Source of the DNA: Caldalkalibacillus uzonensis
GTDB taxonomy: Bacteria; Bacillota; Bacilli; Caldalkalibacillales; Caldalkalibacillaceae
NCBI RefSeq assembly: GCF_030814135.1
Contig: NZ_JAUSUQ010000001.1
Location: 372,001-436,000 of the forward strand
Direction: 5' to 3'
DNA length: 64,000 nt
The notes under the pieces: model-generated
What the model saw: the letters and a program-made list of their open reading frames with translations, nothing else
The model's database searches: none
Told to the model about the DNA's origin: nothing
Shown: positions 42,462-52,351 of the stretch, in pieces
Layout: every line of letters begins with the position of its first letter
How positions within the stretch are numbered: position 1 is the first letter of the stretch
Translations under genes and position numbers: made by a program

Positions 42462-43535
42462 TCACTTTATTTTCACATAGTAGCGACCAGCTGACTCATC
42501 TGCCAGCAACATCACCAGCCCCAGGTGAGACATCATGCCCAGTATGCGCTCCTGGATCAGTGTGCTCACATCGTCAAAATAATAAGCTTTAAGCCACGGT
42601 GAAAGGAGGCTGGCCAGTTTGTCTGCTCTTATCCACTGACCATTTAAACCCGATGTGAGCAGTTCAAACAGAAATGGGAGAGAAGGAATAGGTTTCTGGT
42701 AAAGGATGAGCCAATAGCGGGTTAATTGCTCTATTAGCTGAGCCTGATTGGACGGGGCAGCCACAATGTGTTCTCCCTTCGGAGTAAGGGACAAACAGTG
42801 CTCCCCCTCCATAATCCATCCCTGGGCATAACAAAAGTCATAGATCAAAGCAAAACGGTTGGGGTATGCGGGGAAGCGCCGGCCGTAGCCAAACCGCCAG
42901 CGCTGTTTGCCCAGTGGATCCTCGGGTACGGCAAAAGAGTTGAGCAACCGTTGTTGGAAGCGTCTGTGAATCACACCTGTTTTGGTTAAAGGAACCGGGT
43001 CAGCCGCCACAAAACGCAGAAAACAGAACAGGTCTCCAACAATTGCCTGCCGCTCGTCTCGTAACTTAAACTGGTCTTGCTCCTGTAGTTCTTCATCTGG
43101 CACAGGCTGAACCAGATGAAGAAACCGGTTTTTCAGCACTTGACGCAACAGGTGATGGATATCAAGCGGGATTTCGATTTGCTTGTGGCAGGGATCTGGA
43201 ATGATAAACAGCCAGCCCCGTTTAATAAGCTGGGTCAACCATTGCTCAGGTTCAGCTTCGATCCCGGTAACAGATTGAACAAAGCGGCCTTTGGCCATGA
43301 GTTCTTCAATAGAATACGTCCGCTTAGGCTGAAAGATGAGAAATTGCACAAAGGGAAGGAGGTTATCCCCCAGTTCCTGTAATGCTGCTTGGCAGGCCTG
43401 TTTATTAAGCAGCTGAAAGTGAATAGACTGAACCAATTCTAATTTTGAGTGACGGTTACACTCACAACGGTAAAATGAAGCCAGACGGTTTAATTGGCCA
43501 ATATCCTGCTGGAGCAAACAATCTATTAATTTCAT
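42462..43535 (-). CDS. Hypothetical winged-helix-like protein (357 residues)
   Basis: A 357-residue soluble protein, rich in Leu, Gln and Arg. Residues about 8-42 look like a SAP/helix-extension-helix unit, and at least two later segments resemble winged helices (RTYSIEELMAKG near 77-88; PVPLTKTGVIHRRFQQRLLNSF near 186-207). The pattern recalls the N-terminal helical part of XPB/Ssl2-type helicase-like proteins, but no helicase motif is present. DNA binding is a guess. The ATG at 43535 has GAGGG at 8 nt. It is preceded by ypiA and ended by a strong terminator. It is not part of the B. subtilis order. Confidence 0.75.
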   Translation of the reverse strand: MKLIDCLLQQDIGQLNRLASFYRCECNRHSKLELVQSIHFQLLNKQACQAALQELGDNLLPFVQFLIFQPKRTYSIEELMAKGRFVQSVTGIEAEPEQWLTQLIKRGWLFIIPDPCHKQIEIPLDIHHLLRQVLKNRFLHLVQPVPDEELQEQDQFKLRDERQAIVGDLFCFLRFVAADPVPLTKTGVIHRRFQQRLLNSFAVPEDPLGKQRWRFGYGRRFPAYPNRFALIYDFCYAQGWIMEGEHCLSLTPKGEHIVAAPSNQAQLIEQLTRYWLILYQKPIPSLPFLFELLTSGLNGQWIRADKLASLLSPWLKAYYFDDVSTLIQERILGMMSHLGLVMLLADESAGRYYVKIK

Positions 43536-43652
43536 CGTCTCAACCCTCACATACCTGTTGCTCTATGTTCTGCTACATCGAGTCTCTAGTTGATGTGTTA
43601 AAGATAGTATGAGAGCACACTGAGCAAATTATACTCCTCCTTCCACCTTCAA

Positions 43653-44912
43653 CTATTTCATATCTTGCTCATAACGCTCTATCATGTCCATGATCTCCCA
43701 CTGGTCAGGTTGAAGCACTAAGGATTTCTTCCACAACCGAACCGCTTCTGTCAATTGGCCTTCGTCCCGGAGCAAATAAGCCAGCCTGTTCAATACATTG
43801 ACGTCATCAGGAACAAGCGTTAGCGCTTGCCGGTAGCTATCCCGAGCTTCATGCCATTCTTCCAATTCCTCATACAGCCGCCCCTGCTCAATCCACAAGT
43901 CCGGCCGTTCGGGGCTGATGTCAAGCAGCTGCCGGAGATAAGCCAGGCATTGTCTGAGATCCCCTGTTTCCTGACTAAGCTGGATCAATGCTTCCAGTAC
44001 TTGGGCATGTCCAGGTTCCAGCTCCAAGGCATAGCGCAGCGCGTTTTCAGCCTCTTCATATTTTTTCTGTTTGAGCAGGACCTCTCCATGCAGGTAAAAA
44101 AGTTGGGGGTTTGTTTCATCATACCGTAGTCCCTGTTCAATCGTCGCCAATGCCTGGCCAATATCATTCAGTTTTAAGTAGGACTGGGCCAGGTAAACAT
44201 ATGCTGATGCGTAATAGGGATCTATGTCTAACAGGTCGCGGAAATAATTTACCGCCCTTTCCCACTCCTTCAGCCGGAAAGCAACAAACCCGGCTCCAAA
44301 CAGCACATCTGGCGTTCTGTGCTGCTTTAAGGCCAGTTCATAATGAGTGAGGGCTTCTTCCAGCTGACCGAGATGGGCATAACAGTCGGCCAATTTGGCC
44401 AAGGGCGTGTGCGTACCTTTTTGAAAGTTGAGTAGGGCCAAAGCATATTCTTCCTGTTCATAATAGATTTCCCCTAATGCTTGGTACAATACTTTTTCTT
44501 CCGGATAAACGCTCTGCGCCTGTCTGATTTTATGTTCAGCCACTTCAGTCAGCCCTTGCCTTAAACTGATTTCTGCAGAAAGAAGTACGGCCCGTAAATA
44601 GTTATCATCCTCTGCCGGCACCTCTCTTAAATGGGAGAGGGCTTCATCCTCTTGCCCGTCCTCAGCATAATATTCGGCCAGAGTGACCATCAGTTCAGAT
44701 TCGGCCGGATAGCGGGTATACAAATCCCGTAAAATGGCAATGGCCTCACTGACAAACCCCTGGGAATAGAGGGCTGTGGCCAGCTCAAAACGTAATTCAT
44801 CGGTCATGTCCCTATGATCTAACAGCTCATTTATGGCATTTAAGCCTTGGTCCACATCTCCCTGCTCCAATTGACGCAAGGCTCTTTCAGCCTTTTTTAA
44901 GATGACATCCAT
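43653..44912 (-). CDS. ypiA: TPR repeat protein YpiA
   Basis: A 419-residue protein made of about eleven tetratricopeptide repeats from residue 4 on (for example EVLLKQKKYEEAENALRYALELEPGHAQVL). No signal or membrane segment. Position after aroA matches ypiA of B. subtilis, whose function is unknown; interaction scaffolding is usual for such proteins. The ATG at 44912 follows AAAGGA. Its 160-nt leader contains a terminator, described separately. Confidence 0.88.
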   Translation of the reverse strand: MDVILKKAERALRQLEQGDVDQGLNAINELLDHRDMTDELRFELATALYSQGFVSEAIAILRDLYTRYPAESELMVTLAEYYAEDGQEDEALSHLREVPAEDDNYLRAVLLSAEISLRQGLTEVAEHKIRQAQSVYPEEKVLYQALGEIYYEQEEYALALLNFQKGTHTPLAKLADCYAHLGQLEEALTHYELALKQHRTPDVLFGAGFVAFRLKEWERAVNYFRDLLDIDPYYASAYVYLAQSYLKLNDIGQALATIEQGLRYDETNPQLFYLHGEVLLKQKKYEEAENALRYALELEPGHAQVLEALIQLSQETGDLRQCLAYLRQLLDISPERPDLWIEQGRLYEELEEWHEARDSYRQALTLVPDDVNVLNRLAYLLRDEGQLTEAVRLWKKSLVLQPDQWEIMDMIERYEQDMK

Positions 44913-44976
44913 TTCCTTTCATCCTTTCTGCTCTTACTTACCTATAAGAAGTATATGTGAAAATAGTTAATCAAAC

Positions 44977-45025
44977 AAAAAAAAGACCGCATATCGAAGT
45001 CTGTGTAAGGGCTTTCAATATGCGG
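44977..45025 (-). terminator. Terminator in the ypiA leader
   Basis: Stem CCGCATAT/ATATGCGG extended inward by a wobble pair and GAA/TTC, then eight T on the minus strand. It ends readthrough from aroA, but it lies downstream of the promoter at 45081-45108 and 65 nt before ypiA, so it may act as an attenuator. Confidence 0.8.
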
Positions 45026-45049
45026 CAAAGAAAATATTTATCAATGGAT

Positions 45050-45100
45050 AGGAGTGGAGAGAAACCATACTGTGATTACTATTATACCCTCTCCACTCCT
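45050..45100. repeat. 12-bp perfect inverted repeat around the ypiA promoter
   Basis: Arms AGGAGTGGAGAG (45050-45061) and CTCTCCACTCCT (45089-45100) pair exactly, with 27 nt between. One arm lies between the -35 and -10 boxes, the other about 13-24 nt after the start site. Operator half-sites or a hairpin in the aroA readthrough RNA are possible. Confidence 0.6.
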
Positions 45101-45108
45101 TTTGTCAA
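45081..45108 (-). promoter_or_regulatory. Consensus SigA promoter of ypiA
   Basis: Perfect TTGACA (45103-45108) and TATAAT (45081-45086) on the minus strand, 16 bp apart. It lies just after the aroA stop. Transcription would start near 45074. Confidence 0.75.
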
Positions 45109-45114
45109 GCCTCT

Positions 45115-46461
45115 TTACTCAAAAAATTTAACTGAAACACCTAATTTTTTCAGCTCTTCATAAAACATCGGGCAGGTTTTGGACACACAACCTGGATTTT
45201 CAATCTTTATGCCAGGTACTTTTAAGCCAAGCAGGGCAAATGTCATCGCTTGCCGGTGATCATCATGGGGATCCAGTGTCGCTCCATGGGGCTCTCCCGG
45301 ATACACAGTAAACCCATCCTCCTGCTCCTCTACCTGTATGCCCGTCTTGCGCAAGGCAGTACAAATTACGGCAATGCGGTCTGATTCATGATGGCGGATA
45401 TGGGCGACATTGGTGACCCTGACAGGTGCGTCTGCAAAAGGAGCAAGCGCAGCGATGGTAATGGCTTGATCTGACATGGGTTTCATATCAACGGTAAAAC
45501 CGCCTTTTAATTGGGCTGGGCCTGTCACCTGCAAATAGGTCTGTGTCTTTTCACACTGACAACCCATACGCTCCAGCACATCGATAAAATTGGCATCAGG
45601 CTGAAAAGAGGAATAGCCCACATTGGTGATGCGCACCGTTCCCTGTGTTAAGGCGGCGGCTGCCAAAAAATAACAAGCAGTAGACGCATCTGCCTCCAGC
45701 ACAGCTGTTTGTCCCGTATAACCGCCTGGTTCTACTACAAAAGACCGATAGTGGTCATCATGTTCAACATGTGCTCCAAACTGGCGCATTAACTGAACGG
45801 TGATCCCCACATAGGCAGGCTGAACCAAACCATTCTCCACTTGAATCTGAACCGATCCAGCTGCCATCGGGCTGGCCAGGAGTAATCCGCTCAAAAACTG
45901 ACTGGACACATGCCCTTCAATGCGAATCTCTCCACCTGTCAAGCCTGTTCCTTCAATAATCAAGGGAAGGCCTCCCGATTCACCTTGAACAGTAATCCTG
46001 GCTCCCAAATCCCCCAGTGCATCAATCAAGGGCCGCAAAGGACGTTTGCGCAATTGTTCAATGCCATCTACCACGTAGCGGCCGCCCCTTCCTGCCGCCA
46101 AAGCACCGGGTAGAAAACGGGCAATAGTACCGGCTGCCCCGATAAACAGCTGTGCTTCCTTGTTTGGCCAGTCCCCTTGTACACCCTGGATACGTACCTG
46201 ATCCTCTTCCACGGAGACCGCCACCCCCAACCGGCGTAAGGCATCCAAACACCAATAGGAATCATCGCTCTTCAAAATGCCCGACAGGACGGACTCTCCC
46301 TTAGCCAAGGCAGCAATCACAATCGCACGGTTGGTAAAACTTTTGGAACCCGGCACCCTTAGACGGGCATCAACCGGCCGGTCAAGAGGCATCACTTCCG
46401 CCAAGCGGAAATGAGTGGCCTCTGACCATGGGGAACGTGAGCTCTTCTGTTGCACAAACAT
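45115..46461 (-). CDS. aroA: 3-phosphoshikimate 1-carboxyvinyltransferase (EPSP synthase)
   Basis: A 448-residue EPSP synthase (called aroE in B. subtilis), sixth step of the shikimate pathway. Landmarks: LRVPGSKSFTNRAIVIAALA (34-53), FIGAAGTIARFLPGAL, ADASTACYFLAAAAL and VKPMSDQAITIAALAPFA-like DMKPMSDQ. The N-terminus is about 20 residues longer than usual; GTG at 46455 would be a better spaced start from GGGGG. It ends the aro-trp-his-tyr gene series. The residue pattern of the glyphosate loop (AAGT rather than GNAGT) suits class II enzymes. Confidence 0.93.
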   Translation of the reverse strand: MFVQQKSSRSPWSEATHFRLAEVMPLDRPVDARLRVPGSKSFTNRAIVIAALAKGESVLSGILKSDDSYWCLDALRRLGVAVSVEEDQVRIQGVQGDWPNKEAQLFIGAAGTIARFLPGALAAGRGGRYVVDGIEQLRKRPLRPLIDALGDLGARITVQGESGGLPLIIEGTGLTGGEIRIEGHVSSQFLSGLLLASPMAAGSVQIQVENGLVQPAYVGITVQLMRQFGAHVEHDDHYRSFVVEPGGYTGQTAVLEADASTACYFLAAAALTQGTVRITNVGYSSFQPDANFIDVLERMGCQCEKTQTYLQVTGPAQLKGGFTVDMKPMSDQAITIAALAPFADAPVRVTNVAHIRHHESDRIAVICTALRKTGIQVEEQEDGFTVYPGEPHGATLDPHDDHRQAMTFALLGLKVPGIKIENPGCVSKTCPMFYEELKKLGVSVKFFE

Positions 46462-46519
46462 ACCCCCTTTTGTTGACGATAAAGCTGTTATCCAAAAAAA
46501 AGGCTTGTCTAACTACGCT

Positions 46520-47629
46520 CTAGTCCCGGCGATAAACCGGAAAGTTTGCATCACGCAGCACTTTTTCTGCTTTTTCCAGATCACACTCATGCCGGAACGT
46601 TAAACGGAGAACACCCATAATATCCTCCCGTGTTTCCAATATAGCAATATTGGTGATGGAGATCTGATGGATCCCTAACAATGTTGTCACCTGCCCTATG
46701 ACACCCGGATGGTCGGGAATGTCCACATAAAGATCATAGAAGCTGGGGATTGCCCCCCGTTTGGTGTCCGGCAGACCGTCACGCACTTCTTTGGCATGGC
46801 GGAAAAAGTGTTCAATTCTTTCTTCGTCACCCGAGTCAATCATGTCCAAGACGTGTTCCATCTGTTTGAGCCAGTCCTTCATTTGCTGCACAATAAACGA
46901 ATGATTGCTTAAAACAATATCTCTCCACATCTTGGGATTGCTGGAGGCAATACGGGTGATGTCCCGGAACCCACCCGCAGCCAGCCGTAAGTACCATTCA
47001 CTTTCTTGCTGATATTGATACACATGCTCCACAAGGGCAGAAGCAATGACATGGGGGAAATGACTGATTGCGCCCACTACCCTGTCATGCTCGTCCGGTT
47101 TCATTTCAACCACTTTGGCCCGGGTGGAGGCAAGCAATGCTTTCAGGCGTTGTGTGTAGGCATCCTCCGTCTCTTCCGAAGGGGTTAACACATAATAGGC
47201 ATTTTCAAACAGGCGTTCTGTGGCTGCTTCCACCCCGGACTTATGGGAACCCGCCATGGGGTGCCCACCGATAAATACACCCTTTGACCGGGCTGACAAT
47301 TCTTGAGCCCGCTGCACAATTTTCATTTTTGTACTGCCTACGTCGGTTACGATGGCATCTTCTTTTAATGCCGGAGAGAGCAAAATGGGCTCCAGCAAGT
47401 GGCACACAGACTGAACTGGGGTGCAAATGAAAACCACATCTGCCCCGGCAACAGCCTTATCCAGATCCGTGGTCCCGTGATCAATAACACCCAAGGCACG
47501 AGCCAACTGAAGCTGTGATTCTTTCAGATCATAGGCCTGTATGAACACCTCATTGGGATCATGTTTCTTGATGCTGAGGGCAATCGAACCTCCAATCAAG
47601 CCGATTCCAATAATGGCAATGCGCTTCAT
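46520..47629 (-). CDS. tyrA: Prephenate dehydrogenase
   Basis: A 369-residue NAD-dependent enzyme that makes 4-hydroxyphenylpyruvate for tyrosine. The nucleotide fold starts MKRIAIIGIGLIGGSIALSIKK; GGHPMAGSHKSGVEAA near 139-154 carries the catalytic His region. The C-terminal ACT domain (about 300-369, SFYDLYVDIPDHPGVIGQVTTLLGIHQISITNIAI) is probably for feedback by tyrosine. It overlaps hisC by 4 nt. Confidence 0.95.
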   Translation of the reverse strand: MKRIAIIGIGLIGGSIALSIKKHDPNEVFIQAYDLKESQLQLARALGVIDHGTTDLDKAVAGADVVFICTPVQSVCHLLEPILLSPALKEDAIVTDVGSTKMKIVQRAQELSARSKGVFIGGHPMAGSHKSGVEAATERLFENAYYVLTPSEETEDAYTQRLKALLASTRAKVVEMKPDEHDRVVGAISHFPHVIASALVEHVYQYQQESEWYLRLAAGGFRDITRIASSNPKMWRDIVLSNHSFIVQQMKDWLKQMEHVLDMIDSGDEERIEHFFRHAKEVRDGLPDTKRGAIPSFYDLYVDIPDHPGVIGQVTTLLGIHQISITNIAILETREDIMGVLRLTFRHECDLEKAEKVLRDANFPVYRRD

Positions 47630-48717
47630 GACACGCTGTGCACCGTCTGACTAAGAAGGTGGATAATTTTCTCGTTTTGCTCCTGAGATCCGATTGTGAT
47701 CCTTAGACATGTCGGCATCCCCAGCACCTCTCCGGAACGCACGATCACACCTTGGCGGAGTAAAGCATCAAATACAGGCTGGGCGGGTCGGCCCAGGTCA
47801 ACCATGATAAAATTGGCTTCAGTCGGATAAAAAGCAAGATTTAACACCTCAAATTGCCGGTAAAAATACTCCTTTCCCTGCTTATTTTTTTCAAAGCATA
47901 CTGCCCGGTAGTCTTGATCAGCCAAAGCCGCTAGCGCCGCTTTTTGGGCCACCCGGGAAGTATTAAACGGTTCACGGACACGGTTTAACCAATCAACCAC
48001 TTCTGGACGGGCTATCCCATATCCGATCCGCAAAGCGGCAAGTCCGTAAATTTTGGAGAAAGTGCGCAAAATCAGGATATTGGGATATTGATTAAGAAGT
48101 CGGGTGGTATCGGGATAGTCTTCGGCGGTGACATATTCATAATAGGCTTCGTCCACCACAACCAGCACGTCTTCAGGAACCTGTCTTAAAAAACTGACCA
48201 ATTCGTCTTCACTGATATGCGTGCCTGTCGGGTTGTTTGGATTGCAGACCCACACCAGTCGGGTATGTTCGTTTACCGCTGCTGCCATCGCTTCAAGGTC
48301 ATAAACACCTTCTTTTAAGGGCACTTCAACAGCCTGAGCCCCCTCAATAATCACGTTAGCTTTATAGCGTGGGAATGTGGGCTCAGCCATAACAGCGTTG
48401 CTTCCCGGTGTTAAAAAGGTACGGCAAATGATTTGCACAATTTCATCCGAACCATTGCCAAAAATCAATTGATCTGGATTGACCCGATAATATTCGGCCA
48501 GTGCCTGACGCAATTCAAACGCTGCTCCATCTGGATACAAGGCCAGGTTGTCACTTGCTTCCAGAATAGCCTGCTTCACCTTAGGAGTCGGTCCAAAAGG
48601 ATTTTCATTGGAGGCAAGTTTGATGACTTCTGTCAACTTAAATTCTCTTTTTACTTCCTCTATCGGTTTTCCCGGATGATAAGGGGAGAGACCGATAATC
48701 TGCTCTTTTGGTTTCAT
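47626..48717 (-). CDS. hisC: Histidinol-phosphate/aromatic aminotransferase
   Basis: A 363-residue class II PLP aminotransferase. The PLP lysine is in RTFSKIYGLAALRIGYG, with NPNNPTGTHISEDEL and VVDEAYYEY before it. In Bacillus this enzyme serves histidine and also phenylalanine and tyrosine, which explains its place in the aromatic cluster. The ATG at 48717 has GTGAGGTG; the frame is open five codons further. It lies 63 bp after trpA. Confidence 0.93.
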   Translation of the reverse strand: MKPKEQIIGLSPYHPGKPIEEVKREFKLTEVIKLASNENPFGPTPKVKQAILEASDNLALYPDGAAFELRQALAEYYRVNPDQLIFGNGSDEIVQIICRTFLTPGSNAVMAEPTFPRYKANVIIEGAQAVEVPLKEGVYDLEAMAAAVNEHTRLVWVCNPNNPTGTHISEDELVSFLRQVPEDVLVVVDEAYYEYVTAEDYPDTTRLLNQYPNILILRTFSKIYGLAALRIGYGIARPEVVDWLNRVREPFNTSRVAQKAALAALADQDYRAVCFEKNKQGKEYFYRQFEVLNLAFYPTEANFIMVDLGRPAQPVFDALLRQGVIVRSGEVLGMPTCLRITIGSQEQNEKIIHLLSQTVHSVS

Positions 48718-48780
48718 CGAACACCTCACCACTCCTAAAAGAATGATTTTTTAAAATAAAATTATTTAACCATTATCATA

Positions 48781-49668
48781 CTATGAATCGTGCTGCAAAC
48801 ATAGCGTTTTGACAAAATTTTTTAATTGGTCAAGCCCTTTTTCTCTATGGGCCGGGTCAGTGAACAGATCTTCTGTTGCTCTCAATTGCTTGATAATGGC
48901 GCTGCCCACAATCATCCCGTCCACTTTGCCTGCCAAACGCCGCACATGCTCTGCCTTGGAGATACCAAACCCAACAGCAACGGGAACTCGGGCATATTGC
49001 TTTACTTCCGAAATAAAATAATCTAACTCGGGTGGCAAGGTGTCTCTCACACCGGTGACACCCAAGGAAGAGATACAGTAGACAAATCCTTGGGCCTCTC
49101 TCACAATCTGTTTGATCCTCTCCCGTGACGTGGGAGCCACCAGTGAAATAAGGGGCAACCCTTTCCTGTTCAATGCTTCCTTAACCGGGCCTGCTTCCTC
49201 ATAAGGCAAGTCGGGAATCAAAACCCCGCTGGCCCCAGCCTGCTGTGCCCGCTCTGCAAAACGGTCAAGGCCAACTTGAAACAGCGGGTTGACATAACAA
49301 AATATAATGATGGGAATGTGCACGCCCCGCTGCCGCATGGTCTGAATAAGGTCGAAGCCTTTCGTCAGTGTCATCCCTTTTTTTATCGCTTCCTGGCTGG
49401 AATATTGGATCATGGGTCCATCAGCCAGGGGATCGGAATAGGGAAAGCCCACCTCCAGCACATGAGCCCCTGCCTCTTGCAGTGTTAAGGCAATGTCAAC
49501 TGAAGCGTCAGCCGTTGGATAACCGGCGGTGATAAAAGGAATAAAAGCAGGCTGTCCTGCTTGCCTCCGTTCCCCGAACGCAGCAGCTAGTTGCTCCTGG
49601 CCATCCGCAGTAAATGTCACCGATAAATGCTCCTCCTCGCTTAGAACTTGTTGCTCGTTCCTCATCAT
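48781..49668 (-). CDS. trpA: Tryptophan synthase alpha chain
   Basis: A 295-residue TIM-barrel subunit that cleaves indole-glycerol phosphate. Catalytic Glu is in [17 protein letters not shown] and catalytic Asp in [14 protein letters not shown]. The barrel normally begins about ten residues before [13 protein letters not shown]; here about 25 extra, acidic residues ([19 protein letters not shown]) precede it. The ATG overlaps the trpB stop as ATGA. It is last in trpEDCFBA. Confidence 0.95.
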   Translation of the reverse strand: MMRNEQQVLSEEEHLSVTFTADGQEQLAAAFGERRQAGQPAFIPFITAGYPTADASVDIALTLQEAGAHVLEVGFPYSDPLADGPMIQYSSQEAIKKGMTLTKGFDLIQTMRQRGVHIPIIIFCYVNPLFQVGLDRFAERAQQAGASGVLIPDLPYEEAGPVKEALNRKGLPLISLVAPTSRERIKQIVREAQGFVYCISSLGVTGVRDTLPPELDYFISEVKQYARVPVAVGFGISKAEHVRRLAGKVDGMIVGSAIIKQLRATEDLFTDPAHREKGLDQLKNFVKTLCLQHDS

Positions 49669-50885
49669 TCCCTCTCCTTTGTCAAGTACTCCCGGATGGT
49701 GTGCACATCTTTATCTCCGCGCCCCGACAGGCAGACGACAATTACTTCTCCTGCACTGGCCTCCCTGGCTCTCTTCTTGGCCTCGGCCAAGGCGTGGGCG
49801 CTTTCCAGAGCGGGCAAAATTCCCTCCAGACGGCAAAGATCTTGTAAAGCGTCCAGTGCTTCTGCGTCTGTCGCCGTACAGTAGGTGACCCGTCCGCTGT
49901 CCTTTAGATACGCGTGTTCCGGTCCTACACCAGGATAGTCTAAGCCAGCTGAAATGGAATGAGCTTCCAGTACTTGTCCTTCCTCATCTTGAAGCAAGTA
50001 AGTCATCGCCCCATGGATCACCCCAGGACGCCCCTTAGTTAAAGTGGCTGCATGGGCGCCGCTGTCTATTCCCTTCCCTGCCGCTTCCACACCCACCAAT
50101 TGGACACTGCTATCCTCAAGGAAGGGATAAAACATGCCCATGGCATTGCTCCCCCCACCCACACAGGCAATCACGGTATCGGGAAGGCGACCAAGCTGAT
50201 CCTGTACCTGTTCCTTAGTCTCGTCACCGATTACTCGCTGAAAATCGCGCACCATGTGGGGATAAGGGTGGGGCCCGATCACCGATCCGATCAGGTAGTA
50301 ACAAGTGTCCACATGGCTGACCCAGTAACGGATCGCTTCATTAGCCGCATCTTTTAACGTACGGGAGCCGGAGGTAACAGGGACCACTTCAGCGCCCAAA
50401 AGTTGCATGCGAAACACATTGAGGGCCTGGCGGCGCACATCTTCTTCCCCCATAAATACTGTGCAGGACAGACCGAAACGGGCAGCCACAGTGGCCGAGG
50501 CAACGCCATGCTGACCGGCACCGGTTTCAGCAATCAAATGCTTTTTGCCCATCCGTTTGGCCAAGAGTGCCTGCCCTATGGCATTGTTAATTTTATGAGC
50601 ACCAGTATGATTCAAATCTTCCCGTTTTAAATAGATCTTAGCTCCACCGCCCCAGCTTTCGCTTAACCGCTCAGCAAAGTAGAGCGGGGTAGAACGGCCG
50701 GAATACTGATGCAGAAGCTCACGGTAGGCCTCTTTAAACTGCGGGTCTTGCTTCGCTTCTTCATACGCCCCGGTCAGCTCCTCCAAGGCGCTCATCAATG
50801 TCTCCGGCACATATTTTCCCCCGAACGAACCGAAGCGGCCGTAAGCGTCCGGGTAGGTTGAGCTTTGCTCATCGATTTTTGGCAT
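49665..50885 (-). CDS. trpB: Tryptophan synthase beta chain
   Basis: A 406-residue PLP enzyme that joins indole and serine. The PLP lysine is in [23 protein letters not shown], with [20 protein letters not shown] and the PLP phosphate loop [15 protein letters not shown]. The ATG at 50885 lies 17 nt inside the end of trpF, with GAGGTG before it. Confidence 0.96.
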   Translation of the reverse strand: MPKIDEQSSTYPDAYGRFGSFGGKYVPETLMSALEELTGAYEEAKQDPQFKEAYRELLHQYSGRSTPLYFAERLSESWGGGAKIYLKREDLNHTGAHKINNAIGQALLAKRMGKKHLIAETGAGQHGVASATVAARFGLSCTVFMGEEDVRRQALNVFRMQLLGAEVVPVTSGSRTLKDAANEAIRYWVSHVDTCYYLIGSVIGPHPYPHMVRDFQRVIGDETKEQVQDQLGRLPDTVIACVGGGSNAMGMFYPFLEDSSVQLVGVEAAGKGIDSGAHAATLTKGRPGVIHGAMTYLLQDEEGQVLEAHSISAGLDYPGVGPEHAYLKDSGRVTYCTATDAEALDALQDLCRLEGILPALESAHALAEAKKRAREASAGEVIVVCLSGRGDKDVHTIREYLTKERE

Positions 50886-51585
50886 ACTGTTTCACCTCAT
50901 TTATGACAGCTTCTATTTTACGCATATCTTTTCTTCCCTCTGTTTCCGCCCCGCTGGCCAGATCAATACCATCAATACTATCCATGGCCAACAGTAGCCC
51001 TATATTGTCTGCCGTCAGACCACCGGCCACAAACAGTTTCACCTGGCGGCCCCCGGTTTCGTTCCAGCGCTGTACCTGAAGAGCGACGTGGGGGACGAGG
51101 CGCCAGTCAAATGTTTGGCCAGTTCCTCCTGCCTGCCCCTGTACTTTGGTATCCAGCAGCACCACATCAACCAGATCAAGATAGGTATTGATCTGTCTCT
51201 CGAGTTGAACAAGCCTTTCGCCAGTGATGCTTTCATTTCCTTGATTTGGTACAGGGATCACTTTCCAAATTAACAAGTGGGGCAAACGCTGGCGCAATTG
51301 CTGGCAATAGGCTGCCTGTTCTGTGCCGTGAAGCTGCACCTGACCAATCCCTGTCATCTCAAGCACCTGGCAGACCTCTGTCAGTGGCTGGTCCAGAAAA
51401 ACAGCCACCGCCTTGGGCAAAAGACGGGGATCTTGTTCCAGCCATCCCCTGACCCTCTCGGGTGGGACATAGCGTTTGCTGTGTGTGGTAAAAATGAAGC
51501 CCAGGTAGTCAATCTCTCCCGCAAATGGTGCTACCGCCTGTATATCTTGAGCATGATGATTACCGCAAATTTTAAGCTTCACCAT
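50869..51585 (-). CDS. trpF: Phosphoribosylanthranilate isomerase
   Basis: A 238-residue TIM-barrel isomerase. The N-terminal [12 protein letters not shown] holds the catalytic Cys, [13 protein letters not shown] and [18 protein letters not shown] the phosphate and Asp regions, and [11 protein letters not shown] the last loop. It lies between trpC and trpB and overlaps both. Confidence 0.95.
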   Translation of the reverse strand: MVKLKICGNHHAQDIQAVAPFAGEIDYLGFIFTTHSKRYVPPERVRGWLEQDPRLLPKAVAVFLDQPLTEVCQVLEMTGIGQVQLHGTEQAAYCQQLRQRLPHLLIWKVIPVPNQGNESITGERLVQLERQINTYLDLVDVVLLDTKVQGQAGGTGQTFDWRLVPHVALQVQRWNETGGRQVKLFVAGGLTADNIGLLLAMDSIDGIDLASGAETEGRKDMRKIEAVINEVKQYAKNR

Positions 51586-52351
51586 ACAGTTTCCGCACCG
51601 CGCTTTCTATGTCATCCTGGCGCATAAAATGTTCACCGACAAGAAATCCGCTAACCCCGTGCGCTTCCAAATCTTTAACAACCTGAGGGGAATTAATGCC
51701 ACTCTCGCTGATCACCAGTATATCCTCAGGTATATAGGGCAACAGACTTTTGGTCCGCTCCGGATCAGTAGTAAAAGTGGAGAGATCCCGGTTATTTATG
51801 CCGATCAAAGGCGGATGCAAATGTTCCAGCACTTCTTCCAGCTCTTCTGTGGAAGCCACCTCAATCAAACACTCCAATCCTGCTGCTTCTGCTTCCCGGT
51901 AAAGTTGGACCAGTGAGGAGATGGGCAAAGCTTTGGCAATCAGCAAAATGGCATCCGCCCCCAATGCCACACTTTCAGCTATCTGCAGCGGATCGATAAT
52001 AAAGTCTTTGCGCAACACAGGTAAACAAACCTGCTCTTTAATTTGTCTGATATAATCCGGATGGCCTTGAAAATAAGTCACGTCTGTCAATACAGACAGG
52101 GCATCCGCACCAGCTGCTTGATAGGCACGGGCAATCTCCACCGGATGAAAATCGGGACGGATGACCCCTTTAGAAGGAGATGCCTTTTTAACCTCGGCAA
52201 TTAAAGCTGAGGAACGGCGGGGAGCACGCAGTGCCTCCAAGAAGGGGTAGCGGGGAATATCCCTTTGCTCATTGCTGGACAGCCAATTTGCTCTCTTGGC
52301 AGACAGCTGCTTAATTTCATCCCGTTTGGAATCCAAAATTGCGTTAAGCAT
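51572..52351 (-). CDS. trpC: Indole-3-glycerol phosphate synthase
   Basis: A 259-residue TIM-barrel enzyme. Catalytic Lys is in LIAEVKKASPSKGVI, then VLRKDFIIDPLQI, CLIEVASTEEL, IGINNRDLSTF and VISESGINSPQV. It overlaps trpD by 8 nt and trpF by 14 nt, as in a tightly coupled operon. Confidence 0.95.
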   Translation of the reverse strand: MLNAILDSKRDEIKQLSAKRANWLSSNEQRDIPRYPFLEALRAPRRSSALIAEVKKASPSKGVIRPDFHPVEIARAYQAAGADALSVLTDVTYFQGHPDYIRQIKEQVCLPVLRKDFIIDPLQIAESVALGADAILLIAKALPISSLVQLYREAEAAGLECLIEVASTEELEEVLEHLHPPLIGINNRDLSTFTTDPERTKSLLPYIPEDILVISESGINSPQVVKDLEAHGVSGFLVGEHFMRQDDIESAVRKLYGEA

